Assembly (NCBI RefSeq): GCF_008365385.1
Contig: NZ_QOVF01000001.1
Location: 496,001-560,000, forward strand
Direction: 5' to 3'
Source of the DNA: Halopseudomonas laoshanensis
GTDB taxonomy: Bacteria; Pseudomonadota; Gammaproteobacteria; Pseudomonadales; Pseudomonadaceae
Length of the DNA stretch: 64,000 nt
Made by a program: the position numbers and the translations under genes. Below the pieces are notes generated by a model, which searched no databases, had not been told where the DNA came from, and was given only the letters and a program-made list of their open reading frames with translations. Shown in pieces: positions 52,803 through 61,455 of this stretch; within the stretch, counting starts at the first letter, position 1, and each line of letters opens with the position of its first letter.

Positions 52803-53402
52803 ATGAATATGCCCGCCTCTTACTTCGACAAAATGTTCGAAGCCAGTGAAGATCCTTGGGCCTTCCGCGAGCGCTGGTATGAAAAGCGTAAGCGTGATCT
52901 GACCCTGGCCAGCTTGTTGCGCCAGCAATATCAGCGAGTATTTGAGCCCGGCTGCGCAAACGGCGAACTCAGTCTGGCATTGGCCGAACGCAGTGTGGGT
53001 TTCCTCGGGCTGGACATATGCGAGCGCGCGGTTGCGTTGGCTCGCGCCCGTCTGGCGCAGCAAAGTGCCGCGACAATCAATCTTGGCCAGGTGCCAGAGG
53101 ATTGGCCTGCAGGCAGTTTCGATCTAATCGTGCTCAGCGAGCTGGGCTACTATCTGGATGAAGAGCAGTGGGTGCGAGTTATTCAACTCGCGCAGCAGAG
53201 CCTGCGGCCGCACGGCACGCTGCTGGCGTGCCACTGGTTACATCCTATCGAAGGCTGTCCGATGGACGGCGCTCGCGTCCACCAATTACTTGCGCAGCAC
53301 CTCAAGCTGCATCGTAACGTACGCCACGAAGAAGCAGATTTTCTGCTCGAAGTCTGGAGTAGCGATCTGGCCCCGATGCGCCTGCAGGAGCGGGTGACTT
53401 GA
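52803..53402 (+). CDS. NodS-like SAM-dependent methyltransferase
   Basis: 199 residues from the ATG at 52803 with GAGGG upstream. The frame is open 59 codons further, but inside the deacetylase gene. YFDKMFEASEDPWAFRERWYEKRKRDLTLA, here split at turns, is the NodS-type opening. The SAM site is VFEPGCANGELSLALAERS with GLDICERAVALA and VPEDWPAGSFDLIVLSELGYYL. NodS N-methylates the amino sugar of Nod factors after deacetylation. The gene overlaps the next one by four bases (TTGA). Confidence 0.93.
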   Translation: MNMPASYFDKMFEASEDPWAFRERWYEKRKRDLTLASLLRQQYQRVFEPGCANGELSLALAERSVGFLGLDICERAVALARARLAQQSAATINLGQVPEDWPAGSFDLIVLSELGYYLDEEQWVRVIQLAQQSLRPHGTLLACHWLHPIEGCPMDGARVHQLLAQHLKLHRNVRHEEADFLLEVWSSDLAPMRLQERVT

Positions 53403-54097
53403 TTGGCGTTATCGTGCCGGCCCACAACGAGGAGGCGCTGCTCGCCGACTGTCTGCGCTCGGTGCAAGCGGCTGGCAGGCACGCGGATCTGCTCGGAGAG
53501 ACCGTCTGCGTAGTAGTGGTGCTGGATACCTGCGAAGACCGTTCAGCAGCGATAGCCAATAGCTTTGGCGCCGATATTCTGGAAGTGCAGGAGCGCAACG
53601 TTGGGCATGCACGCCGGGTCGGGGCTGAATGGTTGCTGGCCAAGGGCGCGCGCTGGCTGGCTATTACCGATGCCGACACGCTGGTGCCGGAGGATTGGAT
53701 CAGTTGTCAGCTGAGTTTCAAGGCCGACGCAGTGTGCGGCACTGTGCGCATTGATTGCTGGGAAGACCTGCCTGATACAGTGCGTTACCGTTACGCTCAG
53801 GAGTATCAGCAGCGCGAAGAGCACCGGCATATTCACGGTGCCAATCTCGGCGTCTGCTCGCAGGCCTATCAACGCGTGGGCGGCTTTCTTTCGCTTGTAG
53901 CGCATGAAGATGTGGCGCTGGTCAGAGCACTGGAACAAGCTGGCGCGCGGATCGCCTGGACCGCACTGAATACTGTCAGTACCAGCGCCCGCCTGACTGC
54001 GCGAGCTCGTGGCGGCTTCGGTGATTACCTCAAGGCGCTGGCTGCCGAGACCGTGGCTGCCGGTGTCCAGGTGGCAACGTCACGGCCACTCCGGTAG
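53399..54097 (+). CDS. Family 2 glycosyltransferase
   Basis: 232 residues from TTG at 53399, overlapping the methyltransferase stop (TTGA). GT-A fold: GVIVPAHNEEALLADCLRSV, VVVVLDTCEDRSAAIA, GHARRVGAEWLLA, and the metal site ITDADTLVPEDWI. Later HGANLGVCSQAYQRVGGF and AHEDVALVRALE. No TM helix, so cytoplasmic and non-processive. It probably adds the sugar that the deacetylase and methyltransferase modify. Last gene of the run. Confidence 0.94.
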   Translation: MIGVIVPAHNEEALLADCLRSVQAAGRHADLLGETVCVVVVLDTCEDRSAAIANSFGADILEVQERNVGHARRVGAEWLLAKGARWLAITDADTLVPEDWISCQLSFKADAVCGTVRIDCWEDLPDTVRYRYAQEYQQREEHRHIHGANLGVCSQAYQRVGGFLSLVAHEDVALVRALEQAGARIAWTALNTVSTSARLTARARGGFGDYLKALAAETVAAGVQVATSRPLR

Positions 54098-54208
54098 CGG
54101 CCAAGGCGGTGGCAAAACGTGCAGCGGTGCCATGATCCAGCTCCATTAGTCTGAACTTTCGGCGGTGTGTTGGTCGTATCTTCTACATGAACGTGATTGG
54201 AGTTGAAT

Positions 54209-54745
54209 ATGAGCAATGCATTGCAGGGCAAGCATGTAGCCATTCTGGTAACTGATGGATTCGAGCAAGTCGAGTTGACCAGCCCCAGAGATGCGCTGAA
54301 GGCGGCTGGCGCCAGTGTGGATATATTGGCCGATAAATCTGGCAAGGTTGAAGGCTGGAATCACGACAAGCCGGCAGACAGCTTCACGGTGGACAAGACC
54401 TTCGAAAATGCGTCTTTGGCTGACTACGATGCCATCGTGCTGCCGGGTGGCGTGTTCAATAGCGATAACATCCGTATGGATACTGATGCCCAGTCACTGG
54501 TACTCGAGGCCGCTGGGTCGGGCAAACCAATCGCAGTTATCTGCCACGGTGCCTGGATATTGGCCTCGACCGATTTGGTGCGTGGCAAGACCATCACCAG
54601 CTTTCCATCGCTGAAAGACGACCTTACCAATGCTGGCGCCGATTGGGTCGATCAGGAAGTGGTCGTAGACGGCGAGTTGATCAGCAGCCGCACTCCGGAT
54701 GACCTGCCTGCCTTTAACAAGGCGTTGGTCGCTGCGCTGAGCTAA
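54209..54745 (+). CDS. DJ-1/PfpI family protein (class I glutamine amidotransferase-like)
   Basis: 178 residues from the ATG at 54209 with GGAG six bases upstream. Starts KHVAILVTDGFEQVELTSP with the conserved Glu, then YDAIVLPGGVFNSDNIR and the nucleophile Cys in AVICHGAWIL. The end is ELISSRTPDDLPAFNKAL. Members include proteases, glyoxalases and general stress proteins (YhbO type). Which activity applies here is not visible. Followed by a strong terminator. Confidence 0.95.
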   Translation: MSNALQGKHVAILVTDGFEQVELTSPRDALKAAGASVDILADKSGKVEGWNHDKPADSFTVDKTFENASLADYDAIVLPGGVFNSDNIRMDTDAQSLVLEAAGSGKPIAVICHGAWILASTDLVRGKTITSFPSLKDDLTNAGADWVDQEVVVDGELISSRTPDDLPAFNKALVAALS

Positions 54746-54779
54746 GCGGCAACCGCTGCACACTGGTGCTTCGGCCACT

Positions 54780-54817
54780 AAAAAGCCTCATCCGCGAACC
54801 GGATGAGGCTTTTTTTA
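54780..54817 (+). terminator. Bidirectional terminator after the PfpI-like gene
   Basis: Ten-base perfect arms GCCTCATCCG and CGGATGAGGC, a five-base loop, five A before and seven T after. Shared with the convergent small periplasmic protein. Confidence 0.93.
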
Positions 54818-54828
54818 TTCGGCTAAGA

Positions 54829-55116
54829 TCATTCCAGCTCGCTGGTGCAGCTTTGTGCGGCGGCAATCAGCCGTTCCTGAATGGCTGGATCAACGGCATC
54901 ACCGCCCATGGCTTCCAGTTCTTCAGTGCTGAGATCCTTTGCAACCTCGTCCGCGGCGCAACCACAAAAGGTCTCTGCCTTGACTGAAGAGTGCTCCAGT
55001 TGCGTGGTTTCAACGCATTCGGCGACGAAGTTTTCCCGAGCATTGTCAGGCCAGTCGGCAAAGGCGGGAAGGGCGAAGGCCAGCGGCGTAAGAAAAGCGA
55101 TGAGATGACGCTTCAT
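54829..55116 (-). CDS. Small periplasmic protein of unknown function
   Basis: 95 residues. Signal peptide MKRHLIAFLTPLAFALPAFA, then a mature chain of 75 residues with four Cys (ECVE, FCGCAADE, SCTSELE), rich in acid residues, probably with two disulfides. Similar short proteins with a CGCxADE pattern are common in Pseudomonas with no known role. AGGAG lies upstream of the ATG. Confidence 0.85.
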   Translation of the reverse strand: MKRHLIAFLTPLAFALPAFADWPDNARENFVAECVETTQLEHSSVKAETFCGCAADEVAKDLSTEELEAMGGDAVDPAIQERLIAAAQSCTSELE

Positions 55117-55524
55117 TTGAAACTCCTTTTTTTATTGCTGATGTCGATCATGGGTGATCGCGGGGCCCAGGACTAGAGGGCGCTACTTTTTGGAGGTCCG
55201 CAGACCGCAGTAGTTCATTTATCCTGCTGCTGTGGTGTGGCGTAGGGATGATTGGCAATCACCAGCGCATCGTTTTGCGACGGTCTTGGCAAAAAGCACG
55301 GCGGCTGGTCGGATAACGGGAACTTGTTCTGCATAACGGGGTCATTCGGCTGGCGGAACACAACCTCAAAAAGCTCTGCGCAGTACTGGCCATGCGCCTT
55401 ACAGCCCGCAGACTCAGCTTAAAAGACAGGGTGTCCGCCACCGCCGTCGCACTCGATTGCTGACAGAATTCAATGCATCAGACCCTGGCCGTCCGATTCA
55501 GGTCATGAGTCTGAGCCGCTGCAA
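55117..55524. other. Intergenic region without recognised gene
   Basis: About 400 bases between divergent genes. I read all six frames and found only short stop-broken stretches and no family match. A plus-strand frame near 55320-55425 is open for about 45 codons and rich in Arg and Leu, but has no start with a ribosome site. The right end must hold the promoter of the SH3/coiled-coil gene. Confidence 0.5.
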
Positions 55525-56205
55525 GTGAAAAAAGTTATGTTGATAGCCAAAAGTGCTTCTGCTGTTTCGTTCCTTCGCGTCGCTCGCCTGACCTCCTGTG
55601 CTGTCTGTTTTGGCGCTCTGTTTGCGCTGCCCATGCCTGCCCATGCCCAGGAGGAGGGCAGTAACGAGCGCTGGGTGAGCGACAACCTGAATACCTATGT
55701 TCGTAGTGGGCCCACTGATGGCTACCGGATTGTGGGCACCCTGACCTCGGGTGAACGGGTCGAACTATTGACTACCCAGGGCGACTATAGCCGGGTGCGC
55801 AGTGCCTCAGGCGATACAGTGTGGATCCCCAGTAGCGAGTTGCAGGAGGTACCCGGCCAGGGCGAGCGGCTGCCGCAGCTGGAAGCCCAGGTTGCCGAGC
55901 TCAGTGCTGAGCTGGAAGGCATTGATGCGACCTGGACCACGCGAGTGCAGGGCATGCAGGAAACACTCGACTCGCGTAAAGCCTTGATTGATGAGTTGGA
56001 AGCCACGCGTCAGGCGTTGCACGCCGAATTGACCGAGACCCAGTCTGAATTACGTAGCGTGCAGGCGCAGCTGGGCGATGAAAATAAGCAGGTCTTGATG
56101 CGCTACATGCTCTATGGCGGCGGTATCGCCGGGGTGGGTATTATCTTTGGCTTGATCTTGCCGTCCATGACCCGTAGCCGAAAGCGTAACGATGGCTGGG
56201 TATGA
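55525..56205 (+). CDS. SH3-domain coiled-coil membrane protein (YgiM-like, TIGR04211)
   Basis: 226 residues from GTG. A signal-like segment ends MPAHAQE. Residues 45-110 form a bacterial SH3 domain (WVSDNLNTYVRSGPTDGYRIVGTLTSGE, split at turns), then a long coiled coil (LPQLEAQVAELSAELEG..., ELEATRQALHAELTETQSEL) and a C-terminal TM helix (YGGGIAGVGIIFGLILPSM) with a basic end. So it sits in the inner membrane with its SH3 domain in the periplasm. ATGA overlap with ppnN. Confidence 0.92.
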   Translation: MKKVMLIAKSASAVSFLRVARLTSCAVCFGALFALPMPAHAQEEGSNERWVSDNLNTYVRSGPTDGYRIVGTLTSGERVELLTTQGDYSRVRSASGDTVWIPSSELQEVPGQGERLPQLEAQVAELSAELEGIDATWTTRVQGMQETLDSRKALIDELEATRQALHAELTETQSELRSVQAQLGDENKQVLMRYMLYGGGIAGVGIIFGLILPSMTRSRKRNDGWV

Positions 56206-57635
56206 CGGTAGCGTTGGACGATTCTGGTAACATGGAGCCCTCTATTTTCGGCTCGGACACCAGAATGCAAAAACACGTCGTCAACGTTTCAGTCAACCCG
56301 CGGGGCAGCCTGGAAACGCTGTCCCAGCGCGAAGTACACCAGCTCAGTGAAGCGGGCTCGGGCAGTACCTACAGTCTTTTTCGCCAGTGTGCGTTGGCCA
56401 TTCTGAATACCGGCGCGCAGATTGATAATGCCAAAACCATTCTCGAAGCTTATGAAGACTTCGAAGTGCGCATTCATCAACAGGACCGCGGTGTTCGACT
56501 GGAACTGTTGAATGCGCCTGCAGACGCGTTTGTCGATGGTGAAATGATCGCCAGCACTCGGGAGATGCTGTTCAGTGCGCTGCGCGACATCGTCTATACC
56601 GAAAGCGAGCTGGGCAGCCCGCTCATTGACCTGAGCAGCTCGCCAGGTATCACTGATTACGTTTTCCAGTTGTTGCGCAACGCCCGTACCTTGCTCCCTG
56701 GCGTGGAGCCGAAAATGGTGGTGTGCTGGGGTGGTCATTCGATCAACTCGGAAGAGTACAAATATTCCAAGAAGGTGGGCCACGAACTCGGTTTGCGCAG
56801 CCTGGATATCTGTACCGGTTGCGGCCCTGGCGTGATGAAGGGGCCGATGAAGGGCGCGACCATCGCCCATGCCAAACAGCGCATTCGCGGCGGCCGCTAC
56901 CTGGGCCTGACCGAGCCGGGCATCATTGCCGCCGAGGCGCCGAATCCCATCGTTAACGAGCTGGTGATTCTGCCGGACATCGAAAAGCGTCTGGAAGCCT
57001 TTGTACGCGTTGGGCACGGGATCATTATTTTCCCCGGCGGCGTGGGTACTGCCGAAGAGTTTCTGTATTTGCTGGGTATTCTGTTGCACCCGGATAACCA
57101 GGGTGTGCCGTTCCCGGTCATTCTCACCGGGCCGAAAAGTGCTGAGGCCTATCTGCAGCAGTTGCATGACTTTGTTGGCGCCACGCTTGGCGCCGATGCG
57201 CAAAGCCGCTATCAGGTGATTATTGATGACCCGGCGCAGGTCGCGGTGCAGATGGCCGCAGGGTTGAGAAAAGTCAGAGAGTTTCGTCGCGAGCGTAACG
57301 ACGCTTTCCACTTCAACTGGTTGCTGAAAATCGAAGAAGGGTTCCAGCGGCCGTTTGACCCCACCCACGAGAATATGGCCAGCCTGCAGCTTACCCGCGC
57401 CGTTCCAGCCCACGAGCTAGCCGCTAACCTGCGCCGCGCGTTCTCCGGCATTGTCGCCGGCAACGTCAAGGACAATGGCATTCGCCGTATTGAAGAACAT
57501 GGACCCTATGAGATCCGTGGCGAGGCACACATCATGCAGCCACTGGACGAGCTGCTCCAGGCCTTCGTGGCTCAGCACCGCATGAAGCTGCCTGGCGGTT
57601 CGGCCTATGTGCCCTGTTACCGCGTCGTGAGCTGA
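56202..57635 (+). CDS. ppnN: Pyrimidine/purine nucleotide 5'-monophosphate nucleosidase
   Basis: 477 residues with ATGA overlap with the SH3 gene. The first 20-25 residues may not be translated: E. coli PpnN is shorter, and ATGs at 56232 and 56265 are in frame. The fold is LOG-like: MVVCWGGHSINSEEYKYSKKVG, the CTGCGPGVMKGPMKGA site, and GHGIIIFPGGVGTAEEFLYLLGIL with the PGGxGTxxE catalytic motif. It splits nucleotide monophosphates into base and ribose 5-phosphate and is controlled by (p)ppGpp in E. coli. Confidence 0.95.
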   Translation: MTVALDDSGNMEPSIFGSDTRMQKHVVNVSVNPRGSLETLSQREVHQLSEAGSGSTYSLFRQCALAILNTGAQIDNAKTILEAYEDFEVRIHQQDRGVRLELLNAPADAFVDGEMIASTREMLFSALRDIVYTESELGSPLIDLSSSPGITDYVFQLLRNARTLLPGVEPKMVVCWGGHSINSEEYKYSKKVGHELGLRSLDICTGCGPGVMKGPMKGATIAHAKQRIRGGRYLGLTEPGIIAAEAPNPIVNELVILPDIEKRLEAFVRVGHGIIIFPGGVGTAEEFLYLLGILLHPDNQGVPFPVILTGPKSAEAYLQQLHDFVGATLGADAQSRYQVIIDDPAQVAVQMAAGLRKVREFRRERNDAFHFNWLLKIEEGFQRPFDPTHENMASLQLTRAVPAHELAANLRRAFSGIVAGNVKDNGIRRIEEHGPYEIRGEAHIMQPLDELLQAFVAQHRMKLPGGSAYVPCYRVVS

Positions 57636-57660
57636 TCCGCTAACCTTAGCCCCTAGCCCA

Positions 57661-57692
57661 GCAGGTGTCTTACACATTAATATGACACCTGC
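57661..57692 (+). terminator. Probable terminator after ppnN
   Basis: Nine-base perfect arms GCAGGTGTC and GACACCTGC around a 14-base loop, followed by a pyrimidine-rich AGTTCTTCTTTT tail. Confidence 0.65.
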
Positions 57693-57796
57693 AGTTCTTC
57701 TTTTGCTACCTCTCTCTACTCAACCAAACATCGCCAAACGGATGACCTTCCTCTGCTTGCGGACCGGGTCACCGCCAGGAGCCAGAGCAGCGCTTT

Positions 57797-60634
57797 ATGC
57801 ACAAGGATTCACTCGATAGTCCGTTGTCCGCCGTCCTCGACAACCCGGCGTTCCTGCGCTGCCCAGGCGAGATGGCGGAACTGATCCGTGCCTTCGACTG
57901 GAGCGCCACCGGGCTGGGCCCGATTGTCCTGTGGCCGCTCAGCTTGAAGGCTGTCGTCGACGTTATGCTGCGCTCCTCGGTGCCTATGGCAATACTCTGG
58001 GGCAAGGACGGCATTTTGATCTTCAATGATGCCTACTCGACATTTTCTGGCGCTCACTATCGTCACAAATTGGGCCGCAAGGTCGTCGACGCCTGGCCCG
58101 AAGCCGCGGCGTTCAACGCCAATGTCGTGAGTACCGTGCTTGCCGGAGACACGCTGTCCTACCGCGATATCGAATTCACCTTGCAGCGTGGAGGCATACC
58201 GGAACCTGTTTGGATGGACCTGGACTACTCACCGATAGTAGGGGCGGGCGGAGATCCTGCGGGCGTGATGGCGATTGTTCGCGAAACCACTGAGAAAATT
58301 CTGGCCGCCAGGCAGGTGATTAATGTTCAGCAACGGCAGCATCAGATGCTGCAACAGATGCCTGGATTTGTCGCAGTGTTGCAGGGGCCGGAGTTTATTT
58401 ATGAATATGTTAATGACGCTTATATCAGGATTTCGCAGCGCACGGACTTCGTCGGCAGGCGCTTTCGGGATGTGTTCCCGGATGTAGCGGAGCAGGGTTT
58501 TTATGAAATGCTCGACCGGGTATACGCCAGTGGCAAGGGCGTGGTCACCCGCAATATGCCGATGCGACTCCGCGGCAGCGATGAAGAGCAGTTTATCGAC
58601 TTTGTCTTCGAACCCATCCGCGATGGTAGTGGGGCAGTCTCTGGACTGTTTATTGGCGGTTACGAGGTCACCGAAGCCTACCGTGCTACTCAAGCGTTGA
58701 AAGCCAGCGAAGAACGGTTACTGGATCTCAATGCTAATCTCGAGCGCAAGGTCAGTGAGCGTACCCAGGCGCGCAGCGTTAGTTGGCAGGTCAGCCCTGA
58801 TCTGATGGGCGCCTTGAACGCTGATGGCTACTTCATTACCTCCAACCCGGCCTGGCAGACGATGCTCGGCTGGACCGAGGAAGACCTGGCCGAGCACACC
58901 CTGTTTGACCTGATTCATCCCGACGACATCGCCGCGACCATGCAGGCCTTCAAGGGAAATCTGCAAGGCTCACCGTCAATCCGCTTCCCCAACCGTTATC
59001 GTTGCAAGCACGGAGGTTACCGTTGGATCTCCTGGATCGGGGTGCCGGAAGACGGCATGATTTATTGCACTGGCCGCGATATTACCGAGGAAAAGCTGGC
59101 AGCGGCCGAACGTGATCAGTTGTGGACGCTGTCTGAGGATCTGCTGGCGCGGGCCGATTATGACGGCAACCTTACAGCCGTTAACCCGGCCTGGACCCGG
59201 CTGCTGGGTTGGTCGGAAACCAAACTGCTAACTGATCGCTACGCCGAGATTATCCATCCCGATAATCTGCAGATGGTTATTGAGCAGCTTGAGCTGATGG
59301 GGCAGACCGGGCAGCCAACGCGTTTCGAGAACAGCATTCTTGCGGCTGACGGTGAATGGCGACCGATTGACTGGACGGTGTCGCCGGAGCCCGGCGGTAC
59401 CCATTTCATCGCCATCGGCCGGGACCTTACCGAGCATAAAAATCGTGAAAAGGAACTGGTCCGCGCTCAGGATGCGTTGCGCCAGGCACATAAAATGGAA
59501 GCGGTGGGCCAATTGACCGGGGGCATCGCCCACGATTTCAACAATTTGCTGGCGGCTATCAGCGGTAGTCTCGAATTGCTGGAAATGCGCATTAACCAGG
59601 GCAAATTCGAAGGTACCGAGCGTTATATCAATGCTGCCCAGGGCGCGTCCCGCCGCGCGGCCGCATTAACCCAGCGGCTCTTGGCTTTTTCACGCAGGCA
59701 AACGCTGGATCCGCGCCCCACTGATTGCAACAGGCTGGTGCAGGGCATGGAAGAGCTTATCCGCCGCAGTGTCGGGCCTGAGGTCGACTTGCAATTCGTC
59801 AGCGAGCCGCAGCTCTGGACCACGCTGGTGGACGCATCGCAGTTGGAGAATGCGCTGCTGAATCTGTGCATCAACGGCCGTGATGCCATGGCGCCGCAAG
59901 GTGGTGCGCTGGTAATCGAAACTGCCAACCGCTGGCTCAATCAGCGCGACGCAGCCGTTTTCGATTTGCCCAGTGGCGCTTATGTCTTTCTCAGTGTGAC
60001 CGACCACGGCATCGGCATGACGCCTGAAATCGTCGACAAAGCCTTCGATCCGTTTTTTACCACCAAGCCCTTGGGCCAGGGAACGGGTTTGGGCCTGTCG
60101 ATGATCCATGGCTTTGTAAGACAGTCCGGGGGTCAGGTGTGGATCCATTCGGAACCGCAAAAGGGCACTACGGTGTGTCTGCACCTGCCGCGCTCCACTG
60201 CCACCGCATCAGCTGCGGATCCAAAGCCGGCATTGCCGGGGGGCGGCAGCGGCCAGGGTGAGACGGTGCTGGTCATCGATGATGAGGCCGCGGTACGCAT
60301 GTTGATGGTCGAAGTGCTGGAAGATGCCGGCTATCAGACGCTGGCTGCGGAAGATGGGCCTGCGGGCCTGGAAATAGTGCGCTCTGCTGCACGCATTGAC
60401 CTGCTGGTAACGGATGTTGGTTTGCCGCGCGGTATGAATGGGCGGCAGGTCGCCGATGCGGCGCGTGCGCTGCGGCCCGAGTTAAAGGTGTTGTTCGTGA
60501 CCGGCTATGCGGAGAAATCCGCGATGAGCCAGGTTCAGCTTAACGACAGCTTGCAGGTACTGATCAAGCCATTTCCCATGGCAGCGCTGAGCGGCAAGGT
60601 GCGCGATATGATCGGGCAGCGGTCAGATCGCTAA
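57797..60634 (+). CDS. Soluble hybrid histidine kinase with PAS domains and receiver
   Basis: 945 residues with no TM helix, so cytoplasmic. Four PAS-type sensor segments in the first 560 residues; the third and fourth are clear (LMGALNADGYFITSNPAW..., LLARADYDGNLTAVNPAW...). Then HisKA with phospho-His579 in GGIAHDFNNLLAAISG, HATPase (NALLNLCINGRDAM, VTDHGIGMTPE, GTGLGLSMIHGF) and a C-terminal receiver (VLVIDDEAAVRML; Asp in LLVTDVGLPRG; Lys of LIKPF). The AHDFNNLL H-box is common in hybrids of this layout. No regulator adjoins. Ligands of the PAS domains cannot be told; the first lies in a region often linked to light or redox sensing, without a visible cofactor residue. Confidence 0.93.
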   Translation: MHKDSLDSPLSAVLDNPAFLRCPGEMAELIRAFDWSATGLGPIVLWPLSLKAVVDVMLRSSVPMAILWGKDGILIFNDAYSTFSGAHYRHKLGRKVVDAWPEAAAFNANVVSTVLAGDTLSYRDIEFTLQRGGIPEPVWMDLDYSPIVGAGGDPAGVMAIVRETTEKILAARQVINVQQRQHQMLQQMPGFVAVLQGPEFIYEYVNDAYIRISQRTDFVGRRFRDVFPDVAEQGFYEMLDRVYASGKGVVTRNMPMRLRGSDEEQFIDFVFEPIRDGSGAVSGLFIGGYEVTEAYRATQALKASEERLLDLNANLERKVSERTQARSVSWQVSPDLMGALNADGYFITSNPAWQTMLGWTEEDLAEHTLFDLIHPDDIAATMQAFKGNLQGSPSIRFPNRYRCKHGGYRWISWIGVPEDGMIYCTGRDITEEKLAAAERDQLWTLSEDLLARADYDGNLTAVNPAWTRLLGWSETKLLTDRYAEIIHPDNLQMVIEQLELMGQTGQPTRFENSILAADGEWRPIDWTVSPEPGGTHFIAIGRDLTEHKNREKELVRAQDALRQAHKMEAVGQLTGGIAHDFNNLLAAISGSLELLEMRINQGKFEGTERYINAAQGASRRAAALTQRLLAFSRRQTLDPRPTDCNRLVQGMEELIRRSVGPEVDLQFVSEPQLWTTLVDASQLENALLNLCINGRDAMAPQGGALVIETANRWLNQRDAAVFDLPSGAYVFLSVTDHGIGMTPEIVDKAFDPFFTTKPLGQGTGLGLSMIHGFVRQSGGQVWIHSEPQKGTTVCLHLPRSTATASAADPKPALPGGGSGQGETVLVIDDEAAVRMLMVEVLEDAGYQTLAAEDGPAGLEIVRSAARIDLLVTDVGLPRGMNGRQVADAARALRPELKVLFVTGYAEKSAMSQVQLNDSLQVLIKPFPMAALSGKVRDMIGQRSDR

Positions 60635-60738
60635 GGCTGCTGATGGCAGACCTCCTGTCGGCTGTCGAAAACAAAAGTGGAACGCTTGCTCTGGGGCACA
60701 GTCATTAACTTACGATGACTACTACTGGAGGACGAGTA

Positions 60739-61131
60739 ATGAATAACCCTTTTGACAAGAATCAGACTCAGAACGTTGGCGAATTCGAGCGTGCGGTTTC
60801 TGTATTCAGCGGCCTGATGCTGGTCGGCAAAGGCGTTCGCCGCGGCGGCTTCAGCGGCATCTTGCAACTCGCTCTGGGTGGCATGGCACTGGCGCGTGGT
60901 TATACCGGGCATTGCGAGGCCAAGCGGATATTCAACGAAACCCTTAATGAAAAACAAGGGAGTCAAAAGCAAGGCCAGGCCGCTCTTGATCAGCGCTATA
61001 GCCATATGCCGATGGATTCCGAAGTGCACAGCCCTGATTTTGAAAGCAAGTCGGTTGATTTGCCAGACGCAACACCCATGGGGCATGAAAATCAGGTTGG
61101 CGCGCGCGGTACTCCTTCCGCAAATAGCTGA
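60739..61131 (+). CDS. DUF2892 (YgaP-like membrane) protein
   Basis: 130 residues from the ATG at 60739, with GGAGGA upstream. The DUF2892 core is NVGEFERAVSVFSGLMLVGKGVRRGGFSG (two short hydrophobic helices, split at turns) and LALGGMALARGYTGHCEAKR with its conserved Cys. The last 60 residues are polar and unusual, rich in Asp, Ser and Met. Role unknown; homologues are small inner-membrane proteins, some fused to rhodanese. Confidence 0.9.
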   Translation: MNNPFDKNQTQNVGEFERAVSVFSGLMLVGKGVRRGGFSGILQLALGGMALARGYTGHCEAKRIFNETLNEKQGSQKQGQAALDQRYSHMPMDSEVHSPDFESKSVDLPDATPMGHENQVGARGTPSANS

Positions 61132-61142
61132 TAGATTCCGGC

Positions 61143-61178
61143 TGCAGGTACGTCGTCAGCGTAACGCTGGTACCTGCA
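61143..61178 (+). terminator. Hairpin after the DUF2892 gene
   Basis: Outer arms TGCAGGTAC and GTACCTGCA plus an inner CAGCG/CGCTG stem, then CTGCCCTTGTTT. A weak terminator by its T content. Confidence 0.55.
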
Positions 61179-61455
61179 CTGCCCTTGTTTGGTCTGAATA
61201 GCGTTTATAGCGCCCCAGCTGTTGCGCCTCCTGCGAACAGCGATTATGGCTCGCTACCCTCCGTCTTTACCCCATAACATCTAGGTTTATCCTCGAATTG
61301 AGCCGTTTTGGCCCTTGAATTCTCCTACCCCGTGTTTTTGCTCTAAGCTTTCCTCAGACTTTTGAATGCTTGCTCCAACTAACGATTTTAGTTAGCGTTC
61401 TCATTTTTATTCCGATAAGTGATGTTCGTCTTTGCTTCAGGGAAATTAATGGAAT
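61179..61455. other. Intergenic region before the GGDEF-EAL gene
   Basis: No gene seen. It becomes AT-rich toward the ATG and should hold the promoter of the GGDEF-EAL gene. A TTGAAT at 61315 and several AT-rich hexamers are present, but I could not choose a promoter. Confidence 0.4.

Noticed and set aside
55525-56265. Treating the SH3 protein and PpnN as one fused gene
   Set aside because: A stop codon separates them and they overlap only by ATGA; each matches its own family.
56289-57413. Open frame of about 374 codons opposite ppnN
   Set aside because: It is antisense to a firmly identified gene, has no ribosome site and no recognisable domain.
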